A stretch of 64,000 bases of DNA, from contig CM038705.1 of assembly GCA_021613375.1 (NCBI GenBank), positions 10,067,095-10,131,094 of the forward strand, given 5' to 3'. This stretch comes from Megaleporinus macrocephalus. Its lineage: Eukaryota; Chordata; Actinopteri; Characiformes; Anostomidae. Each line of letters opens with the position of its first letter. The first letter of the stretch is position 1. A program made the translations under genes and the position numbers. Below, piece by piece: positions 34,791-47,339 of this stretch. The notes under the pieces are model-generated. The model searched no databases. It saw nothing but the letters and a program-made list of their open reading frames with translations, and had not been told where the DNA came from.

Positions 34791-36935
34791 ACTCACCAAA
34801 ACTTATCATCATCTGAGCCACTCTCACCAAAAATTATCATCATCTGTCCCACTCTCACCAAAAATGATCAACATCTGTCCCACTCTCACCTAAAATTATC
34901 AACATCTGTCCCACTCTCACCAAAAATTATCAACATCTGTCCCACTCTCACCAAAACTTATCATCATCTGTCCCACTCTCACCTAAAATTATCATCATCT
35001 GTCCCACTCTCACCAAAACTTATCATCATCTGTCCCACTCTCACCTAAAATTATCAACATCTGTCCCACTCTCACCAAAAATTATCATCATCTGTCCCAC
35101 TCTCACCAAAAATGATCAACATCTGTCCCACTCTCACCAAAAATTATCATCATCTGTCCCACTCTCACCAAAAATGATCAACATCTGTCCCACTCTCACC
35201 AAAAATTATCATCATCTGTCCCACTCTCACCAAAAATTATCATCATCTGTCCCACTCTCACCAAAACTTATCAACATCTGTCCCACTCTCACCAAAACTT
35301 ATCATCATCTGTCCCACTCTCATCAAAACTTATCATCATCTGTCCCAATCTCACCAAAACTTATCATCATCTGTCCCACTCTCACCAAAACTTATCAACA
35401 TCTGTCCCAATCTCACCAAAACTTATCATCATCTGTCCCACACTCACCAAAAATTATCATCATCTGTCCCACTCTCACCAAAACTTATCATCATCTGTCC
35501 CACTCTCACCAAAACTTATCATCATCTGTCCCACTCTCATCAAAACTTATCAACATCTGTCCCACTCTCACCAAAACTTATCAACATCTGTCCCACTCTC
35601 ACCAAAACTTATCATCATCTGTCCCACTCTCACCAAAACTTATCAACATCTGTCCCACTCTCATCAAAACTTATCATCATCTGTCCCAATCTCACCAAAA
35701 CTTATCAACATCTGTCCCACTCTCATCAAAAATTATCAACATCTGTCCCACTCTCATCAAAACTTATCATCATCTATCCCACTCTCACCAAAAATGAGCA
35801 ACATCTGTCCCACTCTCACCAAAACTTATCATCATCTGTCCCACTCTCACCAAAACTTATCATCATCTGTCCCACTCTCACCAAAACTTATCATCATCTG
35901 TCCCACTCTCATCAAAACTTATCATCATCTGTCCCAATCTCACCAAAACTTATCATCATCTGTCCCACTCTCACCAAAACTTATCAACATCTGTCCCAAT
36001 CTCACCAAAACTTATCATCATCTGTCCCACACTCACCAAAACTTATCAACATCTGTCCCACTCTCACCAAAAATTATCATCATCTGTCCCACTCTCACCA
36101 AAACTTATCATCATCTGTCCCACTCTCACCAAAACTTATCATCATCTGTCCCACTCTCATCAAAACTTATCAACATCTGTCCCACTCTCACCAAAACTTA
36201 TCAACATCTGTCCCACTCTCACCAAAACTTATCATCATCTGTCCCACTCTCACCAAAACTTATCAACATCTGTCCCACTCTCATCAAAACTTATCATCAT
36301 CTGTCCCAATCTCACCAAAACTTATCAACATCTGTCCCACTCTCATCAAAAATTATCAACATCTGTCCCACTCTCATCAAAACTTATCATCATCTATCCC
36401 ACTCTCACCAAAAATGAGCAACATCTGTCCCACTCTCACCAAAACTTATCATCATCTGTCCCATTCTCACCAAAACTTATCATCATCTGTCCCACTCTCA
36501 CCAAAACTTATCATCATCTGTCCCACTCTCACCAAAACTTATCATCATCTGTCCCACACTCACCAAAACTTATCATCATCTGTCCCACTCTCACCAAAAC
36601 TTATCATCATCTGTCCCACTCTCACCAAAACTTATCATCATCTGTCCCACTCTCACCAAAACTTATCATCATCTGTCCCACTCTCACCAAAACTTATCAT
36701 CATCTGTCCCAATCTCACCAAAACTTATCATCATCTGTCCCAATCTCACCAAAACTTATCAACATCTGTCCCACTCTCACCAAAAATTATCAACATCTGT
36801 CCCACTCTCACCAAAACTTATCATCATCTGTCCCACTCTCACCAAAACTTATCATCATCTGTCCCACTCTCACCAAAACTTATCATCATCTGTCCCACTC
36901 TCACCAAAACTTATCATCATCTGTCCCACTCTCAC
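34789..36935 (+). repeat. 31-bp minisatellite, about 69 copies, 620-bp higher-order repeat
   Basis: The unit reads 'tgtcccactctcaccaaaac' followed by 'ttatcatcatc'. Units near 35460-35793 are repeated at 36080-36413, exactly 620 bp (20 units) later. They share rare variants such as 'catctatccc' (35771 and 36391) and 'aaaatgagca'. Because 31 is not divisible by three, all three frames cycle and stay open, giving 207-codon frames that are not genes. Confidence 0.96.
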
Positions 36936-37184
36936 AGACAGTTCAGAGGGAAAATAACATCCAATAACTCACAATCTATCCACACACACAAAAAATATTT
37001 TTTGCTGAAATACTCACAACTAATAATGAATATCTTAATAATCATTTAGCCTATCTCACATAAAGTTAATTTTGTGTACTAATTATTACATGATTATTAT
37101 TACATTATATAAACTATTAATCATTTGCAAGAAACTGATCTAGCACACTTTGGGCCCCTAATACCAACTGAGTTTTGTTTAAAC
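36936..37184. other. AT-rich spacer
   Basis: No feature recognised. Confidence 0.4.
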
Positions 37185-37400
37185 GCCACAGCCTTGTTGC
37201 TGACCATGTCCAACTCTTTGTGACCGCAGTGTACCTATCCACTGATGGCTACTTCCAGTAGCATAATGCACCATGTCACAAAGCGGAAATCATCTCTTCA
37301 CCATGACAATGAGTTTACTGTCCTCAAACGGCCTCCACAGTCACCAGATCTCAGTCCCGTAGAGCACCTTTGGGTTATGGCATCACCAACACACCACCAC
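37185..37400 (+). mobile_element. Tc1-type transposase C-terminal fragment
   Basis: Plus-strand codons in 37249-37380 include HNAPCHK (after a frame change), NEFTVLKRPPQSPDLSPVEHLW. SPDLSPVEHLW contains the acidic end of the DDE triad region of Tc1/mariner enzymes. The fragment then joins a 12669-type element. Confidence 0.8.
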
Positions 37401-37627
37401 GTCAGTGTCACTGCAGTGCAATCCACTACCCAAATAAAATATGCTCTGTGATGGTCCTGTGGGGGTCCTGACTAAAAAACAAGGGGGTTTGGGGGTTAAT
37501 AAAGTATACAGAGAAACAGATGGACTGCAGTCTGTAAGTGTAGAACTACAAACTGCTCCTATATGGAGCTAAGTGGAGCTGATCAATGAGTGTAAACACA
37601 AGGTGGTAGTTCTAATGTTATGGCTGA

Positions 37628-37632
<5 letters not shown>
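37385..37632. mobile_element. Non-autonomous Tc1-type element (12669 family), right part
   Basis: Has 'gtcagtgtcactgcagtgc', 'gatggtcctgtgggggtcct', 'cagatggactgcagtctgta' and an end 'aatgttatggctgatctga' next to an AT tract. Confidence 0.6.

Positions 37633-37695
<63 letters not shown>
37631..37695. repeat. (AT)n microsatellite
   Basis: About 64 bp of TA dinucleotides. Confidence 0.95.
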
Positions 37696-37696
<1 letters not shown>

Positions 37697-38050
37697 TCAA
37701 CAGATCTGACTATTTCCTACCACAAAGTAATACATATTTCTGTTGATCCCGGTGATCCTCCTAGAATCAGTCATTTTCTGACCACCTCAGTAAGTCTCTC
37801 TTCATATCCATCCATCCTGATACAGTATAGCGGAGCTACAAAGTAAACACAGCTGCACGCTGTGACCCCACTAACGCTCCAGATCATACAACTTTTAGCT
37901 TCTATCCGAGCAACAGCAACTCTTGTAGTCTGGACTATAAATGAGCTGTAAGTAAGATCTATACATACTTTGGAAGGTATGTAAGGGCTGTTTCTCAATA
38001 CCTCTGCATTCTTGTATATTCTTGAGTCCTCGTGTCTTTGCCTAATGCCA
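37696..38050. other. No gene recognised
   Basis: Unique-looking DNA. The minus frame at 37771-38055 has no domain. Confidence 0.35.
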
Positions 38051-41000
38051 TCCAAGCTGCATTCCTATCATTAAGACAAAGAAAAAAGGGGACTTGGATG
38101 TGTTTTGAAACATCCAGGATTCACTGTGGCATCAGCATAACTGACTGGTTCACTGGTTATTTCTACTTTACTGGAGTAATTATTTTTCAGCTGACTTTTT
38201 ACTTCTACTCCTTACATTTACACTCCATTATCTGTACTTTCTACTCCTTACATTTACACTCCATTATCAGTACTTTCTACTCCTTACATTTACACTCCAT
38301 TATCAGTACTTTCTACTCCTTACATTTACACTCCATTATCAGTACTTTCTACTCCTTACATTTACACTCCATTATCTGTACTTTCTACTCCTTACATTTA
38401 CACTCCATTATCAGTACTTTCTACTCCTTACATTTACACTCCATTATCTGTACTTTCTACTCCTTACATTTACACTCCATTATCTGTACTTTCTACTCCT
38501 TACATTTACAATCCATTATCAGTACTTTCTACTCCTTACATTTACACTGCATTATCAGTACTTTCTACTCCTTACATTTACACTCCATTATCTGTACTTT
38601 ATACTCCTTACATTTACACTCCATTATCAGTACTTTCTACTCCTTACATTTACACTCCATTATCAGTACTTTCTACTCCTTACATTTACACTCCATTATC
38701 TGTACTTTATACTCCTTACATTTACACTCCATTATCAGTACTTTCTACTCCTTACATTTACACTCCATTATCAGTACTTTCTACTCGTTACATTTACACT
38801 CCATTATCTGTACTTTCTACTCCTTACATTTACACTCCATTATCAGTACTTTCTACTCCTTACATTTACACTCCATTATCTGTACTTTCTACTCCTTACA
38901 TTTACACTCCATTATCAGTACTTTCTACTCCTTACATTTACACTCCATTATCTGTACTTTCTACTGCTTACATTTACACTCCATTATCAGTACTTTCTAC
39001 TCCTTACATTTACACTCCATTATCAGTACTTTCTACTCCTTACATTTACACTCCATTATCAGTACTTTCTACTGCTTACATTTACACTCCATTATCAGTA
39101 CTTTCTACTCCTTACATTTACACTCCATTATCAGTACTTTCTACTCCTTACATTTACACTCCATTATCAGTACTTTCTACTCCTTACATTTACACTCCAT
39201 TATCAGTACTTTCTACTCCTTACATTTACACTCCATTATCAGTACTTTCTACTCCTTACATTTACACTCCATTATCAGTACTTTCTACTCCTACTACATT
39301 TACACTCCATTATCAGTACTTTCTACTCCTTACATTTACACTCCATTATCAGTACTTTATACTCCTTACATTTACACTCCATTATCAGTACTTTCTACTC
39401 CTTACATTTACACTCCATTATCAGTACTTTCTACTCCTTACATTTACACTCTATTATCTGTACTTTCTACTCCTTACATTTACACTCCATTATCAGTACT
39501 TTCTACTCCTTACATTTACACTCCATTATCAGTACTTTCTACTCCTAAACTACATTTACACTCCATTATCTGTACTTTCTAATCCTTACATTTACACTCC
39601 ATTATCTGTACTTTCTAATCCTTACATTTACACTCCATTATCAGTACTTTCTACTCCTTACATTTACAATCCATTATCAGTACTTTCTACTCCTTACATT
39701 TACACTCCATTATCAGTACTTTCTACTCCTAAACTACATTTACACTCCATTATCAGTACTTTCTACTCCTTACATTTACACTCCATTATCAGTAATTTAT
39801 ACTCCTTACATTTACACTCCATTATCAGTACTTTCTACTCCTTACATTTACACTGCATTATCAGTACTTTTTACTCCTTACATTTACACTCTATTATCTG
39901 TACTTTCTACTCCTTACATTTACACTCCATTATCAGTACTTTCTACTCCTTACATTTACACTCCATTATCAGTACTTTCTACTCCTAAACTACATTTACA
40001 CTCCATTATCAGTACTTTCTACTCCTTACATTTACACTCCATTATCAGTACTTTCTACTCCTTACATTTACACTCCATTATCTGTACTTTCTACTCCTTA
40101 CATTTACACTCCATTATCAGTACTTTCTACTCCTTACATTTACAATCCATTATCAGTACTTTCTACTCCTAAACTACATTTACACTCCATTATCAGTACT
40201 TTCTACTCCTAAACTACATTTACACTCCATTATCAGTACTTTCTACTCCTTACATTTACACTCCATTATCAGTACTTTCTACTCCTTACATTTACACTCC
40301 ATTATCAGTAATTTCTACTCCTTACATTTACACTCCATTATCAGTACTTTCTACTCCTTACATTTACACTCCATTATCAGTACTTTCTACTCCTTACATT
40401 TACACTCCATTATCAGTACTTTCTACTCCTTACATTTACACTCCATTATCAGTACTTTCTACTCCTTACATTTACACTCCATTATCAGTACTTTCTACTC
40501 CTTACATTTACACTCCATTATCTGTACTTTCTACACCTTACATTTTAAAAATAGCCTCGTTACTCCTATTTCACTTTAGCTTGTTTTCATTCATGTACAT
40601 TTACATTCCAGTAAAGATTATTGATAACATGTCTTTGAAGTTTGACTTCATTACAATACTTATAGACAACTAGTCATCATATCTTCTGCTCCATGAAACA
40701 CATATTAATGCTCAGTAGTACACAGATATGCTTCTTTAGTATATTTACATTGTACTAAACTACATTCATGTTCAATGGGCGTATATGCGGCTGAAACAGG
40801 AAGCCTAGCGCATCCCAAATTTATCAACATTAACATTTTAATATAACATTATAGTCGTTATGGCTTTTAGAAGAATTGGGTTTTTGGGGGGTGGGCTAGT
40901 GCACTATAGACCCCTGTGGTGCGGTCTAAGCTTTTGTCCTTAATGGCATTTTTTCTTACATTACTTTTACTTTTATACTTTAAGTAGTTCTGAAAGCAGT

Positions 41001-41112
41001 ACTTTTACACTTTTACTGGAGTAAAAAGCTTCAGTTGATACTTCAACTTTTACAGAAGTATATTTAAACCCTAGTATCTATACTTCTACCTGAGTAATGA
41101 ATATGAATACTT
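38051..41112. mobile_element. Interspersed repeat hosting the 36-bp array
   Basis: The right flank (40950-41110: 'cagtacttttacacttttac', 'aaccctagtatctatactt', 'gaatatgaatacttttgac') is a common fish repeat built on 'tacttttac' motifs. The left flank (38150-38205, 'ctttactggagtaattattt') fits the same element. The array appears to be an internal expansion. Superfamily unresolved. Confidence 0.5.
38203..40540 (+). repeat. 36-bp minisatellite, about 65 copies
   Basis: Unit 'ctccttacatttacactcc' plus 'attatcagtactttcta', 36 bp. Two main variants (atcagtac and atctgtac) alternate. A 4-bp longer variant with 'cctaaactacattt' occurs at about 39545, 39728, 39987, 40168 and 40204. Since 36 bp is 12 codons, one frame stays open for 516 codons with FYSLHLHSIIST repeats. 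This is a consequence of the period, not a protein gene. Confidence 0.96.
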
Positions 41113-41859
41113 TTGACACCTTTGCTCTACTGTTAACTTACATATTAAATACACTGACTACAGACCCATTATTCATATCACCAACACTCTACAATTCACC
41201 AGACTCATATAACCACATGCTTACATACGTTTCCTCTTTAAACAACAAGCAATGCCCCTGAAATGCCCCACTTCAACAAGTGGCGCACACCAAATAGAAC
41301 TCCTCAAGAACTGATCAATGCATGTCCCAACATTCCTGGCCTACATGTTCATCGTACATTCATGTAACCAATCACTGCAGTCTGTAATCTCTGCTATTCT
41401 TCCTTCCAAAAAGTTCACAGCGCTACACTCATTAATCAGGCTTTCCCTGTGTCAGCCTGACGAAGACACTCAGGATAATGAGTGAAGTTTCTTCAGCTGA
41501 ACAAACTATGACTTAGCAGTTTTTCTGAAAGTACAAACACCATCACTAACCATCGGGGACCAACAACAATAGTGCAAAACACCTCAACACCAATCATCAA
41601 AACATGATAATTACTTTATTCATTGTTAGTGATCTACCGTTAGTCAGAACACTGAAATATCTACACTCAGGTAACGATTATCAGTCAACGTTACTCTTAG
41701 AGCATATTGATTGACAGATGCTACACAGTCCAGTCCTGATTTGATTCCTTTTTTATTTCAGGAGTGACTTAATATGTGACTTCTTGGTTCTTGGTATTAA
41801 GAAACAGCCAAGAAGTCACCATAACTGACGGTGCTCTGTCTGTTGATCTTGTATTTGGG
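41113..41859. other. No gene recognised
   Basis: Mixed DNA without known termini. Confidence 0.35.
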
Positions 41860-42550
41860 ACAGTCGTGGGCTGCAACTGGCCTTGTAATCAGAAGGTCAC
41901 CAGTTCAATTCCCTGAACCAACGGGACACGACTTAAGAGCTGTTGAGAAATGACACAATCTCCAACTGCCCCCCGGGTCCTGTAGATAGGGCAGCCGACT
42001 GCTCTGGGCAAGGGTGCTCACTGCCCCCTAGCGTGTGTGTGTGTGGGTGTTTGGCCTTGTGGGTGTTTGGCCTTGTGATCAGAAGGCCGTTGGTTCGATT
42101 CCCTGAACTGATAGAACAGAACTGAAGTGAACCTGACCCTCAACTGCTCCCTGGGTTTTGTGAATGGGGCTGTGCACCACTCTGGGTAAGTGTGCTCACT
42201 GCCCTCTAGTGTGTGAGGGTGTTTAGGTTAAACGCAGAGAACCTACTTTTATTGACCGTGTTCTGTCTGCTGAGCTTGTATTTGGGTCGTGGGCTGGAAG
42301 TTGGGGAACCAGCCTTGTGATCAGAAGATCACCAGTTCGATTCCCTGAACCAACAGAACACGACTAATGTGCCATTGGGCAAGACAACCTAACCCTCAAC
42401 TGGCCCCTGGGTGCTGTGGATGGGGCTACCCACCACTGTAGGCAAGTGTGCTCACCGCCCCCTAGTATGTGTATGTGTGTTCACTAGTATGTTGGTTTTT
42501 GGGTTAAATGTAGAGGACAAATTCCTCTGTGTACAAACACAAGTGGCAAA
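41860..42550 (+). repeat. Three tRNA-type SINE copies in tandem
   Basis: Copies at about 41865-42055, 42050-42235 and 42280-42550. Each has 'ccttgtgatcagaagg'-type head, box B (GGTTCGATTCC exact at 42092-42102), 'aactgctccctgggt'-type middle and 'gtgctcactgccc.ctag' 3' part. The third keeps the full tail 'gtgttcactagtatgt'. The copies differ from each other at many sites. Confidence 0.85.
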
Positions 42551-42798
42551 TACCTCTAAATTCTATATGGTCGTTGCTTCCACACCCACAAATATAACAA
42601 ACCAGTACGTTTATGAGTAGCAAAACAACTTACTATTATTATAATTCTACACTTAGAGTTTCTAAGCTCCACATTCTGTTATGAATTATAAAGACCTATT
42701 TGGTATATCGAGATATGTAAAGCGTTCAAATTCGATGTTTCCTTGTCTAGGATGTTGGCAGTCAGACAATCAACGGTTGGTTGGATTTGTACTGGAGC
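42551..42798. other. No gene recognised
   Basis: Short spacer between SINEs and MITE-B. Confidence 0.4.
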
Positions 42799-43295
42799 TA
42801 CACTACCGCTCAAAAGTTTGGGATCACAGTGAAATGTTCTTGTTTTCAATGGAGTATCTTCTTCCTTAACACAACAATGGACTGACGGGTCTCTAAAGAA
42901 AGTTGTTTCTTTCTGGTCATTTTGAGTCGGTCAGCAAGCCATCAACTGCTGATCTTCAGATACTAAACTAACCTAGAACGTTGTTCTCCCTTTTATACTC
43001 ACTTATTAGTAGAATGTTTTTCAGCTGTGCTTCACAATTGAGCAAGAGTGTCCTAACAACCAATTAGTCCAATAACATCCTTAACTTGGATTGGCGGCCG
43101 TACCAGGAGATTTAGACAGAGGACTGAGAATTGCTGATAATAGGACTATATGCAAAATATACCTCTATACAAAAATAGACTTTAATACAAACATTTTTAT
43201 TCTTTAAAAATCATCTGATACACTTACATTAATTGTGAAATGGACAGTATTGTTTGTGAATTGCATGAAAATTGCATGAAATGAGTGGTAGTGTT
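42799..43295 (+). mobile_element. Tc1-type MITE-B, copy 3
   Basis: Left end 'tacactaccgctcaaaagtt'. The right end is shortened: 'gcatgaaatgag' joins 'tggtagtgtt', missing the 30 bp that include 'cctaaacttttgaac'. Interior nearly identical to copies 1 and 2. Confidence 0.85.
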
Positions 43296-43381
43296 TATGG
43301 AAACTTCTATCAAGGTCAACAACTGGTTTGAGTTCTTAAGTCATTTCAAATAGACTTGTGGTTTCTGACACTGTACATACT

Positions 43382-43383
<2 letters not shown>

Positions 43384-43424
<41 letters not shown>
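43384..43424. repeat. (AAT)n microsatellite
   Basis: About 13 ATA/AAT units. Confidence 0.95.
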
Positions 43425-44330
43425 TGGACACAGCTTCAGCTCCTCTTCTGAGCCATCTGACATCCTTCTGTCCTTTTTCATGGATGGACAGATGGACCAG
43501 CGCAAAACTAATGAGGCAAACTTGGACACCCAAATGTCTCGGGGTGAGTGGACCACTGTGTACGTTCATTACCGTGATCTGTAAAGCAATAGCCAACAAA
43601 GACCCAGCTGTTCAAACGGACGGTGATTTTGATTTCTTAAATTTTACAGTGGTTATGACATCACATCTCCTCTCGACAAAATCTCTACGGTCCAGCTGCT
43701 TTTTTCCCAGCTGTAGATTAAACCTCTTTGCTTCAATTACATAGCCGATCGGTTCTGGCGAGCCTTATTAGAACGGGCCGAGGCTTAGTCTGTGTTCAGT
43801 AAGCCCGTAAAGCCGGCTCCCCAACACTGGGCCAGATGCAACTGGTGACCTTCTTTCCCAGCCAAAATCGTTTCCCAGGAGATCAATACGAGCAGAGGTG
43901 CTATTATAACATCCGATAAAGCCCACGTTGTTGTGTATCACGAAACTACTGATTAAAAATAAATAAATACTATCACGCTGACAATCTGTTGACACTTCAA
44001 TCAGCGGCGTGAAATGCAGCCGCGCTACAGCTGATCAAGGCACCGGCCCTGATCAATAGCATTCATCAGCTCTTCTGGCTCTGATCAATAGCCTGGGCCT
44101 CATGTATTGTTTTCTCCTGTAGACTAAATATTGGCTCCCGGTCTGAGCGTGTGGGATTTGGGTGGGAAACCACATTCTTAAACGCTTCAGCTGTAAATGG
44201 AGGGCAGAGCGGGGCGCAACACATTTTGATTTTTTTCCTAACTGTTAACCCTTTGATGGGCCACAAGTGACCCGACTGGGACTTTAGACGTTCTATATCT
44301 TTGCAATAGTTTATTTTCATCATTCAAGCT
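43425..44330. other. Large unique island, candidate conserved non-coding DNA
   Basis: About 900 bp of complex sequence free of recognised repeats, with elements such as 'ccgtgatctgtaaagcaata', 'gtggttatgacatcacatc' (CRE-like TGACATCA) and 'ctgatcaatagcattcatc'. Open frames on both strands (43336-43744, 44066-44323) have no domain or splice support. Confidence 0.35.
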
Positions 44331-44569
44331 TCCATGAATTCCTCATTTTACTTGTGTTTTTGACCATCTATTTACGTTTTAAATAAAACTAACATTTGCA
44401 GTCAGAAACATATTTACAAACACTATTTTTGTTCATAAAGTAAATAAATAAGAATTAAAATTATAAGAATCAGCTGTTTGTATGCAAAATGGTATCGAAC
44501 GTCATCATATTTAAAAGTACAGTATCAACATGGGAATTTTCAGTATCATGACAAAATCATTAGCTATAC

Positions 44570-45330
44570 TGGTCAAAATGCTTTTGATAATGAGTTAATT
44601 TCTGAGACTTAGTATCTTAAATAATGACTTATTTCCTTAAAACCCTGACTTGCTTAATTTAAAAATGCTGACTTAGTGCTAAAGTAGTATTATAAAAAAC
44701 TGCTTCTTTTTTAATATATTAAGTTTTTTTAAATTGATATTAAATATTTCTGTCTAAATACTATCTCAAAACAATGACTTAATTTTTCAAAATGTTCATA
44801 AAATCTCAAATCAATAACTTTCTTTCACAAAATACTGACTTAATATCTCAGAACAATTACTTAATATTTCAAAATGTTGTCTTAATATCTCAAATTAAAA
44901 ACTTACTTTCTCAAAATATTGACTTAGTATCTCAAAACAATTACTGCATTTTTTCGAAAGTTTGACTTAATGTCCCAAAATAATAGCTTCTTTTCTCAAA
45001 ATATCAACCTAGTATATCTTAACTATGACTTAATTTTTCAAAATGTTGCCCTAATTTTTCAAAATAATAACTTACTTTCTCAAAATACTGACTTACTATC
45101 TACAAAACAATTAACAATTTTTATTGACTTAATATCCCAAAATAATAATTTCTTAAACTATTGACCTAGTATCTCAAAACAGTAACTTAATATTTAAAAT
45201 AATGTATAATGACTGTATTTCTCAAAAAATGACCAGACCCCTTAAAATAATGACATATTGAAGTACTGATTAATATATTAACTCAGTATGTCAAAATAAT
45301 GACTTGTTTATTCGAAATGTTTACTTATTT
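44570..45330. repeat. Degenerate AT-rich tandem repeat
   Basis: About 25-bp loose units of the form 'tctcaaaat..tgacttaat' run through the block with heavy divergence. No gene. Confidence 0.75.
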
Positions 45331-45637
45331 CTATATTAAAAACAAGATTTTTAATGAGCACTTGGAGCATTAAATAATGAAATAAACTGATTTCAGTAGA
45401 TTTACCAAAGAGATACTCAGCAGCACATACAATAACACAGGAAATGAATACGAGTCGAGTTTGACCCATGTTGTGCATTAGAGGGGGGTTGCTTAGCTTG
45501 AGCATCAAAGGGTTAAAAAGGGAAACAGGAAACTTCCAATGCTTATAGCCGAGAGTGGTCAAGTGCTACTTCTTACCGTATAGACGGGGTAAACCCTATA
45601 GACTGAGGGGCAGGTGGCATCCGTAGCTATGAAGATT
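45331..45637. other. No gene recognised
   Basis: Unique-looking DNA up to the hAT target site. Confidence 0.4.
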
Positions 45638-45645
45638 GACAAATC

Positions 45646-46290
45646 TAGAGATGGAAGGATTGATTGGCTATGTATCAGTATCGGGCGATTTTTAATCAAA
45701 ATATTTCTCAAATTTAGCCGATCTCGAGAGCCGATCGGTGGCATTGAACAAGTTAGTCTAATTCCTGCATTTCCAGCTAGCGGTTCATCCAGGAAGAGGA
45801 GCCCTCCGTGAAACCCCCTCCAGCCAGCTCCCTGCAATTCCTATCTGAACCACTAGGTGGAAATAAATACTGTTTCATTTTTGACAGACTGACTGAAGCA
45901 GTGGCCTCACGTGAACATTTTATGGTGTACCGTATGTGACGCAGACTCATCCAGGACGTTCTGTAACATCAACGTGTCTCGTGGAGGAACCAAGACAAAG
46001 ACATTTAACACTACTAATATGATACGACACTTCAGAGACACCACGCGGCTGAATACAGTGAGTATCAGCAAACAGCAGAGCTAGCACGCACAGCTAGCAC
46101 AAAACAAACAACCCAGAACACCGTGCAGACCAGATCTGACCGGTACAAACAGAACAGCAGCAGCAGCAACAGCTAAAGTGATTGAGTTTATAGCTCTAGA
46201 CAACCATGTTTCATGACTTGCTTGCCCTAATAATTTCATGTAGCGCAATCAATAGGCATCGGCTATCGGACTCTGATCGGTCCATCTCTA
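45646..46290 (+). mobile_element. hAT element with BED-finger remnant, perfect TSD
   Basis: Ends TAGAGATGGA and TCCATCTCTA are inverted. Perfect 8-bp duplications GACAAATC flank it at 45638-45645 and 46291-46298. Inside, about 45960-46060, codons read CNINVSRGGTKTKTF then NTTNMIRHF, the second half of a BED zinc finger as found at the start of hAT transposases. The rest of the enzyme is deleted, so it depended on another source. Confidence 0.92.
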
Positions 46291-46368
46291 GACAAATCCA
46301 TGCAAATACAACAAACTCAACACATGTCTATGTTGTTTGGAGCCGAAAATGCTAAAACAAAACCTGAT

Positions 46369-46785
46369 AGCGTATTCACTCACCCATCCAAACCATTGGA
46401 ACCATGGAAGTTCCAATCACTTCCAAGTCCAGTCGTGAAGTTTCTTCACTACTAAATATTCCACAGTGGACTGTCAGTGGTGTTACAACAAAGTGGATGC
46501 GATTGGGAACGACAGCAACTCAGCCACCAAGTGGTAGCCACGTACAAAGACAGAGCGGGGTCAGCAGATGCTGAGGTCACCAACTTTCTGCAGAGTCAAT
46601 CGCTACAGACCATCAAACTTCATGTGGCCTTCCAACTGGCTCAAGAACTGCTTGGAAAGCCTTCCCAGATGAGTTGAAGCTGTTATAGCTGCAAAGGGTG
46701 GGCCGACATCATATTAAACCCTATGGATTGTTCATATGCATGTGAAGACAGAGGAGCGAATACTTTATGCGTCTAGCACAGCATA
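46369..46785 (+). mobile_element. Deletion derivative of the second Tc1 family
   Basis: 'attcactcacccatccaaac' start, 'gtcgtgaagtttcttcact' (helix-turn-helix coding remnant), 'ccaccaagtggtagccacgt', and the end region 'aaccctatggatt'. Internal catalytic region missing. Same family as 32973 and 49217. Confidence 0.75.
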
Positions 46786-47339
46786 TTGGTGAAGGTCTTC
46801 ATTGCCTAGGGAACTCGAGAGGCCCACCACAGGCTGTTCCAGTATGTACGGGAGCCGAAAAACATATACATGTAGAAAACTTCTGCAACCTAATGAACAG
46901 TTCCTGCAGTAATTAGCATGCATGATCAACACAAACAGAACAAATCAATAAGAACGATATAAACTCCTCTGAAACAGTTGCACAGCAAACCATCCCGTGA
47001 ACAACACAACAACTGCATGACTGTGCTGTAGACGGAGCCTGTAGATGGTCAGTCAGTATTAGCTGTGGAATGTGCTTTTAGGAATGAAGTAAGAACGTCA
47101 ATCCACCATCAGTTCTGATTATTTTAGGAGAATATAATTTATTTGTAAATAAATTCAAATATTGGACGTTATTTACCCCTGTATGGGACTGCGGGTGGGC
47201 GTGGGACAAATTCTACCTAGAACGCAAGGGCTCGGGATTAACTAAACCACTGAAGTGGAAATTAAACAATGAATATGAGCTCAGACTGCAGACTATCAGT
47301 TTTCATTTGAGGGTGAATTGTGTGAGAACTACCTGTTTC
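46786..47339. other. No gene recognised
   Basis: Mixed DNA. 47150-47220 ('tttacccctgtatgggactg') resembles 55570-55640, so a short repeat is present. Confidence 0.35.

Noticed and set aside
34611..37049. Four long plus-strand frames with ICPTLTK repeats
   Set aside because: Produced by the 31-bp minisatellite, in which all frames are read in turn; no start context, splice sites or domain.
38032..39582. 516-codon open frame
   Set aside because: It lies in the 36-bp array; the frame is open only because the period is a multiple of three, and 4-bp variants break it further on.
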